From assembly GCF_014651615.1 (NCBI RefSeq), contig NZ_BMXF01000004.1:496001-560000 (forward strand): a stretch of DNA of 64,000 nucleotides, in the 5' to 3' direction. The notes beneath the pieces are model-generated. The model ran no database searches. It was not told where the DNA came from and worked only from the letters and a program-made list of their open reading frames with translations. A program made the translations under genes and the position numbers. Shown here in pieces: positions 55,571 to 64,000 of this stretch (positions are counted from its first letter, which is position 1; every line of letters starts with the position of its first letter). This DNA is from Persicitalea jodogahamensis (GTDB lineage Bacteria; Bacteroidota; Bacteroidia; Cytophagales; Spirosomataceae).

Positions 55571-58500
55571 CTAAATTTCTTCCCCATACCCGCCGCCACC
55601 TGGTGTCTCGATGCGTAGTCGGTCGCCTTTATGTACCGAAACACTACACGTCCCGGGACACTTTTCGATTTTTCCGTTGGCGCGTAATATGGTTTCATCC
55701 GCGGTTTGACCACTTCCGCCACCGGCCATTCCATACGGAGCAAAGTACCGGTGCTGCGTCAGCAAAGTAACATCAAGATCATCCAGAAACTCGTATTCCC
55801 TGGTAATCCCGTCCCCACCACGCCAATGACCCTTCCCGCCAGAATCAGGTCGTATACCAAAGCGCCTTATCCGGACGGGATACCGCCGTTCCACCTCTTC
55901 AACGTCGGTGATTCTCGTATTGGTCATGTGCTGGTGCACCCCCGAACGACCTGTGAACCCTTTGCCTGCCCCTGTACCGCCCCCAATTGTTTCGTAATAG
56001 CCAAGCCGGTCGTTGCCGAACAGGAAGTTATTCATGGTGCCCTGGCTGCAGGCAGCTAGTTCAAAAGCTTTAAGTAAAGTATCTACCAAGCGTTGGCTCA
56101 CTTCGGTATTTCCGCCGACTACCGCCGGGCAAAGTCGGGGATCATCCTCAAAATGTGGATTCAACAATGAATTTTCGGGTAGTTGAATCTGCACATGCTT
56201 CATTAATCCATCATTAAGCGGAATTTCTTTATTTACCAAAAGGCGTAGTACGTAAAGAATTGCACTATGGAGGATACTTAGGTTGGCGTTGAGATTGTAC
56301 GGATGAACGTCGGATGTGCCTTTGAAATCGAAAAGTATGCTTTCCAAATTGACTTCTATGCTGACAGAAATCCGGTAGCCGTCGTCCAGGAATTCTGACG
56401 CGGCCATTTTTTTGTTTAAGTAAGGTTGCAGTGCGATCTGTAATTGTTGCTGGGCATTGGTTTTAAGTTTTCTCATGTAAAAGTGGACCCTTTCCAAACC
56501 ATGCTGATCGACAAGCTTCAATAAATCGTCTTGGCCTTTGCGCAGGGAAGACAACGCGGCCACCATGTCCGCCTCATTCTCAGCCCACATCCTGGTCGGG
56601 TAGGGGCCTTCATTGAATAAGGCACGGACAGCATCCCACTGTGGTTCTCCATTTCTTATGAGATACTGGGGGAGAATAGTGACCCCTTCCTCGTATAAAT
56701 AACCAGCGTCCGGGGGCATGGAGCCAGGGCGACTACCACCGATTTCGGCATGATGCGCCCGGTTTATCACGTAACCGACTAAGATTCCTTCTTTGGTGAA
56801 TACACCTGCCAGCAAGGTAACATCAGGCAAGTGCGATCCCCCGTATTTGGGATGGTTGGTTATCACTACATCGCCTGGAAGAATTTTTACTTTTTCCCGC
56901 ACGAGGCGGGCGCACAACCCAAGGCTGCCCAAATGGACTGGAATATGGGGGGCATTTACTAAAAGCTCTGCGTCAGCGTCAAGCAATGCGCAAGAAAAAT
57001 CAAGCCGCTCCTTCACGTTGACTGAAAAGGCAGTGCGCTGAAGTTGCGCACCCATTTCTTCGGCAATGGCATAGAAGCGGTTGGTGAAGAGTTCCAGCTC
57101 AATCTCTTCCGGCTGTGCTTCGCTTGTCGATGGAGCCTTGTCCTGTTCCAAATTCAAGATCAAATCCAAACTCGGCTGCATGGCAAACGCCCAGCCCGCT
57201 GGTACATAGGTTGTAGAGCTTTGAGCCGTGACAATACAGGGCCCAGCGGCAGAGTGTCCAGATTTAAGATCGTCGAAGCGATAGACATCGATAGTTCTCC
57301 CTGGATCAAATGGTACTTTCAATTTCTCTTTTGCCTGAATAAAAACTGGCTCTGCTTCCATCGGAAAAGAAGGTGTGGAATCCACTTTTTCCTGAACTTG
57401 AATTCGTATGCTTTCCAGCTCGATTTTGCGGTTTTCCGGCACGTAACCGTAGAGGTTTCTGTACTGTTGCAAAAAAATATCGGTCGTGTTCCCGCCTTCA
57501 TAAGGTACCTCAATCGTCGTTTCCTGCCCCGCGTATCGCAGAAAAACCGAAGAGAATCCTCGCTCTGTATCTTCTATGCCCTCCTGCAGAAGTACTTTGC
57601 GTAATTCAGTTTCCATTTCTAAAAACCAACCCGGTAGCGGCAACTGACTTTGCTCCCAATCAGCCAGGATTTGACGGGTGGCGATGCGGCTCAACCTGGC
57701 TTGCCCCATACCCACTGCGCTGAAAATTCCTGCCTCATGCGGAATAATGACTTTTTTAATATGAAGTAGTTCGGCAAGTTGACATCCGTGCAACCCTCCT
57801 GCGCCACCGAATGTCATCAGGGCATATTCAACCGGATCTACCCCTTTGCTGACCGAAATTTTACGGATTCCTTCGGCCATTTTTTCATTGGCGATTCGTT
57901 CAAGGCCTGACAAAACTTCTTGCCCGCTTAGGTTATTTCCGGTTTTAAAGCTGATTTCGTCGATTAGTTTATGTAGTGCCTCGATGGCATTTTCAACGCT
58001 GATCGGAATCTCAAATTGAATGGTATCGAGTTTGCCCAATAGCAAATTGACATCGGTGATGGTCAATGGCCCTCCGGCGCCATAACAGGCAGGGCCTGGA
58101 TCTGCTCCGGCACTTTGCGGTCCAACGCGAAGAGTGTAGCCATCGTACCAGCAAACCGATCCGCCTCCGGCAGCTACAGTTTCGATGGCGAAACTGGGAT
58201 TGAGCATCTCATAACCATCGATTTGAGTAAGGTAGCTCAGGACAGGCCGGCCGTCGATACGGGCAGTATCCGTGCTGGTTCCTCCCATATCGAAGGTCAG
58301 AATTTTTTGGAACCCAAGTTGTCTTGCCAGCTCAGAGGCGGCAATCATGCCGCCGGCGGGGCCACTCAGAAGGCTATCCTTTGCATGATAATTTTCGCTC
58401 CTGACCAATCCACCGGCACTTGTCATCACCTGGATGGTGACCTCTTTCATACTTTTCCTGATGTTCTTCAGATAAGCGCCAATGATGGGGGCAAGGTAGG

Positions 58501-59341
58501 CGTCGACGGCCGCGGTCTGGGTTCGACGGAGGTAGTGGATTTGGGGGAAAAGCGTTACGGCCGATGAAACAGGGAACCGGCTGTTGTGCCTAAGGTAATC
58601 GGCGATCAGGTTTTCGTGCGTTGGATTACGGTAAGCATTCAAAAGCGATAAGGCTACCGACGAATACTCCCCGTTTTCCAGATATTCCAGTAGCCTCTCC
58701 AATTCGTCCGGCCCCAAGGCTCCAAGTACTTTACCCGCCGAGTCCAGTCGTTCATCTACTTCGAAAACGTCGGTATATAAGGGAGTGACTTCGGGAATGT
58801 TAAGCTGGAAAAGGTGTGGACGTTGCTGGGTGCCGATTCTTAAAATATCCTTGAATCCTTTTGTGACAACCAGAAGAGTCTTGGCCCCCTTTTTTTCGAG
58901 CAGTGCATTAGTACCTTTCGTCGTGCCGATACGCAGCTGGATCTTTGGGAAAGGCAATCCCAGTTTAGTATTGGTTACCAAGCGAATCGCTAAAACCGGC
59001 GCTTCTTCTTCACTGGTGAGATCGAAGTCTATATTGGACAATGCCGGAATATTTTCTTCCAGTGTTAAAATTCGGTTGCGATAGTCAACCGCCAGTAGTT
59101 TGGTGCTAATATTTCGGGAAGGAATACGTACCGTGTAGCCTTCCAGCAGTGCACCATTGTGGTTCCAGGGCGCTTCGAAACTATAATTATACGGGTCAAT
59201 CTTCCGGATAATTTTACCCCGCAGGGTACCACTGCTAAGTACCTTGATCCGATGTACTTTACCCGATGGGTCATGAGCGATGCAGTCGGTAAAAGTGCCG
59301 CCGGTGTCAATATGTATATTCCAGGTACCTTGATTAGTCAC
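55571..59341 (-). CDS. 5-oxoprolinase (ATP-hydrolysing), HyuA-HyuB fusion
   Basis: A 1256-residue enzyme, close to the usual 1250-1290. Residues about 8-700 are HyuA-like: [18 protein letters not shown] with the ATP-binding acidic residues, [32 protein letters not shown] and [13 protein letters not shown]. Residues about 750-1256 are HyuB-like: [37 protein letters not shown] and [18 protein letters not shown], ending GGGGYGEEI. The single-chain form hydrolyses 5-oxoproline to glutamate with ATP, as in the eukaryotic OPLAH; some relatives act on hydantoins. GTG start (TNQGTWNIH) with no ATG nearby. It lies 43 bases after a PIG-L gene and before an NRAMP-like transporter. Confidence 0.92.
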   Translation of the reverse strand: MTNQGTWNIHIDTGGTFTDCIAHDPSGKVHRIKVLSSGTLRGKIIRKIDPYNYSFEAPWNHNGALLEGYTVRIPSRNISTKLLAVDYRNRILTLEENIPALSNIDFDLTSEEEAPVLAIRLVTNTKLGLPFPKIQLRIGTTKGTNALLEKKGAKTLLVVTKGFKDILRIGTQQRPHLFQLNIPEVTPLYTDVFEVDERLDSAGKVLGALGPDELERLLEYLENGEYSSVALSLLNAYRNPTHENLIADYLRHNSRFPVSSAVTLFPQIHYLRRTQTAAVDAYLAPIIGAYLKNIRKSMKEVTIQVMTSAGGLVRSENYHAKDSLLSGPAGGMIAASELARQLGFQKILTFDMGGTSTDTARIDGRPVLSYLTQIDGYEMLNPSFAIETVAAGGGSVCWYDGYTLRVGPQSAGADPGPACYGAGGPLTITDVNLLLGKLDTIQFEIPISVENAIEALHKLIDEISFKTGNNLSGQEVLSGLERIANEKMAEGIRKISVSKGVDPVEYALMTFGGAGGLHGCQLAELLHIKKVIIPHEAGIFSAVGMGQARLSRIATRQILADWEQSQLPLPGWFLEMETELRKVLLQEGIEDTERGFSSVFLRYAGQETTIEVPYEGGNTTDIFLQQYRNLYGYVPENRKIELESIRIQVQEKVDSTPSFPMEAEPVFIQAKEKLKVPFDPGRTIDVYRFDDLKSGHSAAGPCIVTAQSSTTYVPAGWAFAMQPSLDLILNLEQDKAPSTSEAQPEEIELELFTNRFYAIAEEMGAQLQRTAFSVNVKERLDFSCALLDADAELLVNAPHIPVHLGSLGLCARLVREKVKILPGDVVITNHPKYGGSHLPDVTLLAGVFTKEGILVGYVINRAHHAEIGGSRPGSMPPDAGYLYEEGVTILPQYLIRNGEPQWDAVRALFNEGPYPTRMWAENEADMVAALSSLRKGQDDLLKLVDQHGLERVHFYMRKLKTNAQQQLQIALQPYLNKKMAASEFLDDGYRISVSIEVNLESILFDFKGTSDVHPYNLNANLSILHSAILYVLRLLVNKEIPLNDGLMKHVQIQLPENSLLNPHFEDDPRLCPAVVGGNTEVSQRLVDTLLKAFELAACSQGTMNNFLFGNDRLGYYETIGGGTGAGKGFTGRSGVHQHMTNTRITDVEEVERRYPVRIRRFGIRPDSGGKGHWRGGDGITREYEFLDDLDVTLLTQHRYFAPYGMAGGGSGQTADETILRANGKIEKCPGTCSVSVHKGDRLRIETPGGGGYGEEI

Positions 59342-59384
59342 CAGTCGAGGGAAAATGGTATCTACAAAAAAGGAGAATTGCGGA

Positions 59385-61880
59385 TTATTTACCCGCCGAG
59401 ATCAAATTGGCAAACAGTCGGTAGGCGCCAGGTACTCCCGCTGGTAGTTCCCGGAAAAAGGAAATTCCTGTATAAATATAAATTCCTTTCCCGTATTTGG
59501 TGTAGATCAGGCTTCCGCGCTGTTCCTCCTCTCCAGGATCCTTGCTGGCAAATACAGGCGTGTAGTTTTTTTCAAAACCGGAAGCAAAATAGAGTCCTCG
59601 TTCCTGAATCCAGCCTTCGAAATCCTTCTGCGTAATCGTATTCGGATTATTCAGCAAAGGCTCATTTGGATTCAGGAATTTCATTGTGGCATTTTCGTCA
59701 GTTACGCGGTCGCGGCTGATATCGAAGGGGTACGGTCCCATATTTTCTACTTTCAAGCCATTGCTCAGGAAACCGTTTCGAGCCGTGGCGTATTGGACAA
59801 CCATCGTACCACCGTTCTTTACGTAATCCAAGAGCTTTTGTTGATAAAATCCCAGCCGATCTTCGGTATTGTAAGCGCGGACGCCCACTACAATGGCATC
59901 ATACAAGCTAAGATCTTTTCCCAATTCTTTCTCATCCAACATGGTCACCTCCGTTCCCATCTGCCGCAACGCAGCAGGTACTTCATCGCCAGCTCCAGCA
60001 ATATAGCCTATTTTCTTAGCCAGATTTTTGATGTTAAGCTTTACCAGTTCCGTTTCGGCAGGAGGAAATAGGGTCTGGGTAGGAATGTGCCGAAACTCGA
60101 CGCTTCTCAGGCTATATGATAAAGTACCACGATCGGTGGTTACTTTCACGGCCATTTTTCCTTCACTGTCACCCGTTGGGGGCGTTACTTTTACCGTATA
60201 GATTTTCTCTTCGTATTTATCTTTTGTTGAGAAATCTAGCTGAGCGGGCTCTGCCTTCCATCCCTTTGGCAGATCAAACGCGATTTTGCCTTTCATGTTT
60301 GGCTCATTCGCTTTTAATAGTAAATCGACGGATTTCGGTTGCTGGTCGGCGAAGACAAAAACCTGCTCCGAGAGATTCACGGTAACCGCCGGACGTAGTT
60401 CAAAGGGCCGGTATATTTCCCCCTCCGATGGATCAACTGACTTATACTTCCAGGGGGAGGTGAAAGTGAAAGTGCTGCCTTCTATAAAAAAGGTGTAAGC
60501 TGTTTCAAGTTCAGGGTCGTTTTCTGGCTTTCCCACGAGATCTGGGTTGTCGAATTGAAAAACTTTCCGATCCTTGATCGGCTTACGCAGCCAGTACGGT
60601 TGGGTAATAGCCAGGTTTTTGGGTATTCCAATTGTCTTGTCAAATTGGAGCGCTTCGTAAGAATTGAGCGAGACATTGAGCGTGCTGTCAAACGCGGCCC
60701 CAGTCATCTTGATGCTTTTCAAAGTAACGGGTGTGAGCGATCGATTAACTACTTTAATATTAACAGTCGCTTTTCCACCCGGTGATGCCGAATAGTCAGC
60801 TGGATTGGTTTCAAACCACAATCCCAGACTCTCCTTAATCAACTCCTGTACTTCCTCTTTTTTCTTCCTGACGTAGAAATCTTTGGAGTCCAAGGTTTCC
60901 AGTTCTTTATAGATTTCAACCAAAGCAGGAACGGATGCCGAAGGTTGGGTCAGATCAAAATCCGCGATGGCTTTCTGAATCATCTGGCTAACCTTGCCGC
61001 TATTCTTCACACGATTCCAACTTAAATCCACATCGTCAAAAAGGTCTGCTTTGGCGGGCTTCCCATCCACATGCAGCATGAAGTCTTTTCTTAGATTGAT
61101 ATTGGGGGCCGAGCCGAATCCCTGTGTTTTGTGCATGGAACGACTGGAAGCCGCGATCTCGCTGTAAGATTTGCCAAGGATGGGATTATATCCACTCAAG
61201 TCTACCTCTACATATTCACCACCGTCCGTTGGGGCGTTGTTTTGAAAGCCGCGCGAATACGTATTCCAGACAATTCGCTCAGGTTGCCACGGCTTCACGT
61301 ACTTTAATTGTTCAGGAAATTTGGTGGGATCACCACTGATTTTGAAAGCCTCATGCGCTAAGTAAGCGGATGAGTTATGGTGTCCGTGCCCGGCCCGTTC
61401 ATCGGGAGGAAAGCGCGCGATGAGGACATCAGGCCGAAATTTACGAATCAGATAAACTACATCGCCCAGAATAAGATCTTTACCCCAAAAGTCAAGCGTT
61501 TCTTCACGGGTTTTGGAATACCCGAAATCGTAGGCGTGCGTAAATAACTGTTGTGCTCCGTCGGTTCGGCGAGCTGCCAGTAATTCCTGAGTGCGAATGA
61601 TGCCGATGTATTCACCTTGCTCAGATCCGATGAGATTCTGTCCCCCGTCACCGCGTGTCAGCGCCAGATAAAAAGTATTCACCAGCCTTTCTTTGGCTAG
61701 ATAGGCGAGCAGAAGACTGTTCTCATCGTCAGGGTGAGCGGCGATGTGCATCGCACTGCCCAGTACATTCAGTTTTTTCAGATCAAGAAATATTTCCCCG
61801 GAAGTAGGGTTGGGTACTTGAGCAATTGTGGAGATATTTGGAGCCAGAAGGCAAAGAAACAGGGTATATATCTTTTTCAT
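59385..61880 (-). CDS. Secreted PIG-L (LmbE)-family deacetylase, multidomain
   Basis: An 831-residue exported protein. Signal peptide about 1-20 (LFLCLLAPNISTIAQ). The catalytic PIG-L domain covers about 40-290: IAAHPDDENSLLLAYLA with H49, D51 and D52, and the second metal histidine in RAGHGHHNSSAYLAHEAF. The family removes acetyl groups from GlcNAc-type sugars. A middle part of about 350 residues is beta-sandwich-like (SPGGKATVNIKVVNRS and LPKGWKAEPAQLDF recall NEW3-type repeats). The last 200 residues look like a glutamine-amidotransferase/ThuA-like fold (YDAIVVGVRAYNTEDR and YVKNGGTMVVQYATARN). The natural substrate is unknown. It has a strong divergent promoter (61917-61948) and likely leads the PIG-L, oxoprolinase, NRAMP-like unit. 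Confidence 0.88.
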   Translation of the reverse strand: MKKIYTLFLCLLAPNISTIAQVPNPTSGEIFLDLKKLNVLGSAMHIAAHPDDENSLLLAYLAKERLVNTFYLALTRGDGGQNLIGSEQGEYIGIIRTQELLAARRTDGAQQLFTHAYDFGYSKTREETLDFWGKDLILGDVVYLIRKFRPDVLIARFPPDERAGHGHHNSSAYLAHEAFKISGDPTKFPEQLKYVKPWQPERIVWNTYSRGFQNNAPTDGGEYVEVDLSGYNPILGKSYSEIAASSRSMHKTQGFGSAPNINLRKDFMLHVDGKPAKADLFDDVDLSWNRVKNSGKVSQMIQKAIADFDLTQPSASVPALVEIYKELETLDSKDFYVRKKKEEVQELIKESLGLWFETNPADYSASPGGKATVNIKVVNRSLTPVTLKSIKMTGAAFDSTLNVSLNSYEALQFDKTIGIPKNLAITQPYWLRKPIKDRKVFQFDNPDLVGKPENDPELETAYTFFIEGSTFTFTSPWKYKSVDPSEGEIYRPFELRPAVTVNLSEQVFVFADQQPKSVDLLLKANEPNMKGKIAFDLPKGWKAEPAQLDFSTKDKYEEKIYTVKVTPPTGDSEGKMAVKVTTDRGTLSYSLRSVEFRHIPTQTLFPPAETELVKLNIKNLAKKIGYIAGAGDEVPAALRQMGTEVTMLDEKELGKDLSLYDAIVVGVRAYNTEDRLGFYQQKLLDYVKNGGTMVVQYATARNGFLSNGLKVENMGPYPFDISRDRVTDENATMKFLNPNEPLLNNPNTITQKDFEGWIQERGLYFASGFEKNYTPVFASKDPGEEEQRGSLIYTKYGKGIYIYTGISFFRELPAGVPGAYRLFANLISAGK

Positions 61881-61916
61881 TTAAAATAAACGGTTGTACA
61901 AAAGGCAAAATACCAT

Positions 61917-61948
61917 CAAAGATAGTCTGTTCAAACGGCTTGCGCCAA
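61917..61948 (-). promoter_or_regulatory. Strong promoter of the PIG-L/oxoprolinase unit
   Basis: Minus strand: TTGG (61948-61945), 20 bases, TATCTTTG (61924-61917), a near-perfect Bacteroidota promoter. Transcription start near 61910, about 30 bases before the ATG at 61880. Confidence 0.75.
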
Positions 61949-61993
61949 ATTATCCAGTAATCAGGTTAAATAATGCTACTCTTTTGAAATAGC

Positions 61994-62025
61994 TTGGGCA
62001 AGTGCGGCCCAATCCGCTATATTTG
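61994..62025 (+). promoter_or_regulatory. Strong promoter of hppA
   Basis: TTGG (61994-61997), 20 bases, TATATTTG (62018-62025). Same spacing and wording as the divergent promoter 50 bases away. Start near 62032, leader about 32 bases to ATG 62064. Confidence 0.75.
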
Positions 62026-62063
62026 CCCGATTTTTCACTACAAAAACCATTTACATACTTAGC

Positions 62064-64000
62064 ATGGATAGTATTATTTACCTGGTACCCGCCTTCGGTC
62101 TGGTGGGATTGCTTTACACCGCGTGGCGATTCAGTTGGGTCTCCAAACAGCCCGCTGGAAATGCCGAAATGCAGCGGTTATCGGGCTACATTGCCGACGG
62201 GGCAATAGCTTTTCTTAAAGCGGAATGGAAGGTTCTGGCCATGTTTGCCCTTCCTACGGCCGCTCTTCTTTTCTGGCTGGGTTCAGACGAGGGTACGCCC
62301 GAAAGACCAATCAATTCCTCACCCCTTATCGCTGTTGCCTTTTTGATCGGTGCTGTTTTCTCGGCATTTGCGGGGTACATTGGTATGAAAATCGCGACCA
62401 AAGCGAACGTACGTACCGCTGAGGCCGCTCGTACTTCTTTGGCAAAGGCTTTACAGGTTTCCTTCACTGGTGGCTCAGTTATGGGAATGGGTGTAGCTGG
62501 TCTGGCAGTGCTTGGTCTGGGCGGTCTTTTCATTATTTTTTACCAATACTTCGCCCCCGGCTTGCCATTGAACTCCGAAGAAATGCGGAAAGCGATCGAG
62601 GTTCTGGCCGGTTTTTCACTGGGTGCCGAATCAATCGCTCTCTTCGCACGGGTAGGCGGTGGTATTTATACCAAAGCGGCCGACGTAGGTGCTGACCTTG
62701 TCGGTAAAGTGGAAGCCGGAATTCCGGAAGACGATGTGCGGAACCCGGCGACCATCGCCGATAACGTAGGTGATAACGTGGGCGACGTTGCAGGTATGGG
62801 AGCCGATCTTTTTGGTTCTTATGTGGCCACTATTCTTGCGACGATGGTACTTGGTCAGGAAATCGACGTGGCGGACACGGATGCTTACGGTGGGTACTCA
62901 CCTGTATTGCTTCCAATGATGATTGCCGCAGTTGGTTTGCTGGCTTCGCTGGTATCCACCTTTTTTGTGCGCATCAGCAAAGAAACTTCATCGGTTCAGA
63001 ATGCACTCAATCTTGGTAACTGGGCATCAGTCGTAATCACCCTTTTCACCTCTTATTTTTTGGTTAAGGGTATTCTACCTGAGACGCTGAATTTACGTGG
63101 TTTCGAATTTACTGCCGATGGTGTTTTTTACGCTATCGTGACAGGACTGATCGTGGGCGCATTAATGTCCATCATTACAGAATACTATACCGCCATGGGT
63201 AAGCGTCCGGTGGATTCCATTGTGCAAAAATCCGGAACGGGGCATGCCACCAACATTATTGGCGGATTAGCTGTCGGAATGGAATCTACGGTACTTCCGA
63301 TTCTGGTTTTGGCGGCCGGAATTATCCTTTCTTATAAATTCGCTGGCCTTTACGGTGTATCTATTGCTGCGGCCGGAATGATGGCGACCACTGCCATGCA
63401 GCTGGCCATCGATGCCTTCGGGCCAATCGCCGATAACGCTGGTGGTATTGCCGAAATGTCGCAATTGCCGCCTGAGGTTCGTGAGCGCACCGATAATCTT
63501 GATGCTGTCGGTAATACTACCGCGGCGACAGGCAAGGGCTTCGCCATTGCGTCCGCAGCTCTGACTTCGCTTGCGCTGTTTGCAGCCTTCGTAGGCATAG
63601 CAGGTATCCGGGCTATCGATATTTATAAGGCCGATGTACTGGCAGGCTTGTTTGTCGGTGGTATGATTCCGTTTATATTCAGTGCGTTGGCCATTTCTGC
63701 GGTGGGCAAAGCGGCCATGGAAATGGTGAATGAGGTACGCCGTCAATTCCGGGAAATTCCCGGCATTATGGAGTATCAGGCAGAGCCAGAATATGAAAAG
63801 TGTGTGGCCATATCGACACAAGCCTCTTTGAAGCAAATGATTCTTCCAGGTGCTATTGCGTTGGTCACGCCAGTAATTGTTGGTTTCACAATGGGGCCGG
63901 AAGTACTGGGTGGCCTCTTGGCAGGCGTAACCGTTTCTGGTGTATTGATGGGAATTTTCCAGTCTAATGCAGGTGGCGCCTGGGACAATGCCAAGAAGTC
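62064..64000 (+). CDS. hppA: Membrane pyrophosphatase, K+-dependent type (3' end cut)
   Basis: 645 residues are visible before the window ends; the full protein is probably 700-750. About 14 transmembrane segments. Pyrophosphate-binding loops: RVGGGIYTKAADVGADLVGK and DNVGDNVGDVAGMGADLFGS. The conserved GNTTAATGKGFAI has Ala at 487 and Gly at 490, where K+-independent enzymes carry Lys and Thr, so this is of the K+-dependent class. The enzyme couples pyrophosphate hydrolysis to H+ or Na+ export across the inner membrane; which ion is pumped cannot be settled by eye. Start ATG 62064 gives MDSIIYLVPAFGLVGLLY, the normal first helix. It has its own promoter. Confidence 0.95.
   Translation, partial: MDSIIYLVPAFGLVGLLYTAWRFSWVSKQPAGNAEMQRLSGYIADGAIAFLKAEWKVLAMFALPTAALLFWLGSDEGTPERPINSSPLIAVAFLIGAVFSAFAGYIGMKIATKANVRTAEAARTSLAKALQVSFTGGSVMGMGVAGLAVLGLGGLFIIFYQYFAPGLPLNSEEMRKAIEVLAGFSLGAESIALFARVGGGIYTKAADVGADLVGKVEAGIPEDDVRNPATIADNVGDNVGDVAGMGADLFGSYVATILATMVLGQEIDVADTDAYGGYSPVLLPMMIAAVGLLASLVSTFFVRISKETSSVQNALNLGNWASVVITLFTSYFLVKGILPETLNLRGFEFTADGVFYAIVTGLIVGALMSIITEYYTAMGKRPVDSIVQKSGTGHATNIIGGLAVGMESTVLPILVLAAGIILSYKFAGLYGVSIAAAGMMATTAMQLAIDAFGPIADNAGGIAEMSQLPPEVRERTDNLDAVGNTTAATGKGFAIASAALTSLALFAAFVGIAGIRAIDIYKADVLAGLFVGGMIPFIFSALAISAVGKAAMEMVNEVRRQFREIPGIMEYQAEPEYEKCVAISTQASLKQMILPGAIALVTPVIVGFTMGPEVLGGLLAGVTVSGVLMGIFQSNAGGAWDNAKK

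Noticed and set aside
55571-59341. Possible frame-shift or chance fusion of hydantoinase subunits A and B
   Set aside because: The single-chain length and order are normal for ATP-hydrolysing 5-oxoprolinase; the join is uninterrupted.
63267-63836. 189-codon minus-strand frame inside hppA
   Set aside because: Shadow of a well-conserved pyrophosphatase; no independent features.
1-64000. tRNA, rRNA, CRISPR array, insertion sequence or integrative element
   Set aside because: All gaps were read; no cloverleaf, repeat-spacer array, transposase or terminal repeats were found.

Overview
The window reads as chromosomal DNA of a free-living Bacteroidota, most likely the order Cytophagales and close to Spirosomaceae (Dyadobacter/Spirosoma-like). 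This is inferred from four things. Several intergenic regions carry Bacteroidota-type promoters (TTTG or TTGG, 20 bases, TAnnTTTG). Shine-Dalgarno sites are weak or absent. The protein set is typical of the group: PorT-type barrels, a DUF4136 lipoprotein, a TonB receptor, a VPS10/BNR propeller and a fused OtsA-OtsB. The core genes also look Bacteroidota-like. Both ends cut through a gene. I found no rRNA, tRNA, CRISPR array, insertion sequence or phage.

Layout. 1-2780 (minus): an envelope set with a DUF4136 lipoprotein, a small beta-barrel and an unrecognised membrane-anchored protein that runs off the left edge. 3020-4841 (plus): a class IV-type histone-deacetylase-like enzyme, an unknown 123-residue protein and a PPC/DUF296 protein. 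4855-8784 (minus): a DUF6580 membrane protein and a large secreted propeller. 8951-11760 (plus): a DinB-like protein, then an OmpR-type response regulator overlapping its histidine kinase. 11761-12268 is gene-free but rich in hairpins. 12269-14206 (minus): an MscS channel and a DUF1460 enzyme.

14252-25351 is an alpha-glucan/trehalose locus. The minus arm has an alpha-amylase-family enzyme, an MFS sugar transporter and the OtsAB fusion. The plus arm has a secreted neopullulanase-like amylase, beta-phosphoglucomutase and a GH65 phosphorylase. Together they suggest outer-cell glucan cleavage, uptake of maltose, phosphorolysis to glucose plus beta-glucose-1-phosphate, conversion to glucose-6-phosphate, and a branch to trehalose. 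No SusC/SusD pair or dedicated regulator is present.

25476-30601 holds a TPR protein, a TspO-like membrane protein, a PorT-like barrel and a glucose-1-dehydrogenase-like SDR coupled to a 71-residue protein. 30765-41381 (all minus) is largely core: dnaK, DUF937, rplT, rpmI, infC, thrS, a TPR lipoprotein, an RlmI-like methyltransferase, a secreted unknown and an EVE-domain protein. 41522-49389: menE with an unknown partner, an XRE regulator, folD, and the chain topA, sirtuin, aldo/keto reductase. 49706-64000: aconitase, a TonB receptor, then PIG-L deacetylase, 5-oxoprolinase and an NRAMP-like transporter on the minus strand, and finally a membrane pyrophosphatase that runs off the right edge.

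The points most worth following are the NRAMP-like protein that lacks the family's metal ligands and sits beside 5-oxoprolinase, the one-base topA/sirtuin overlap, the deacetylase/unknown/PPC cassette, the terminator-promoter pair between infC and rpmI, and the structured gene-free interval after the histidine kinase.
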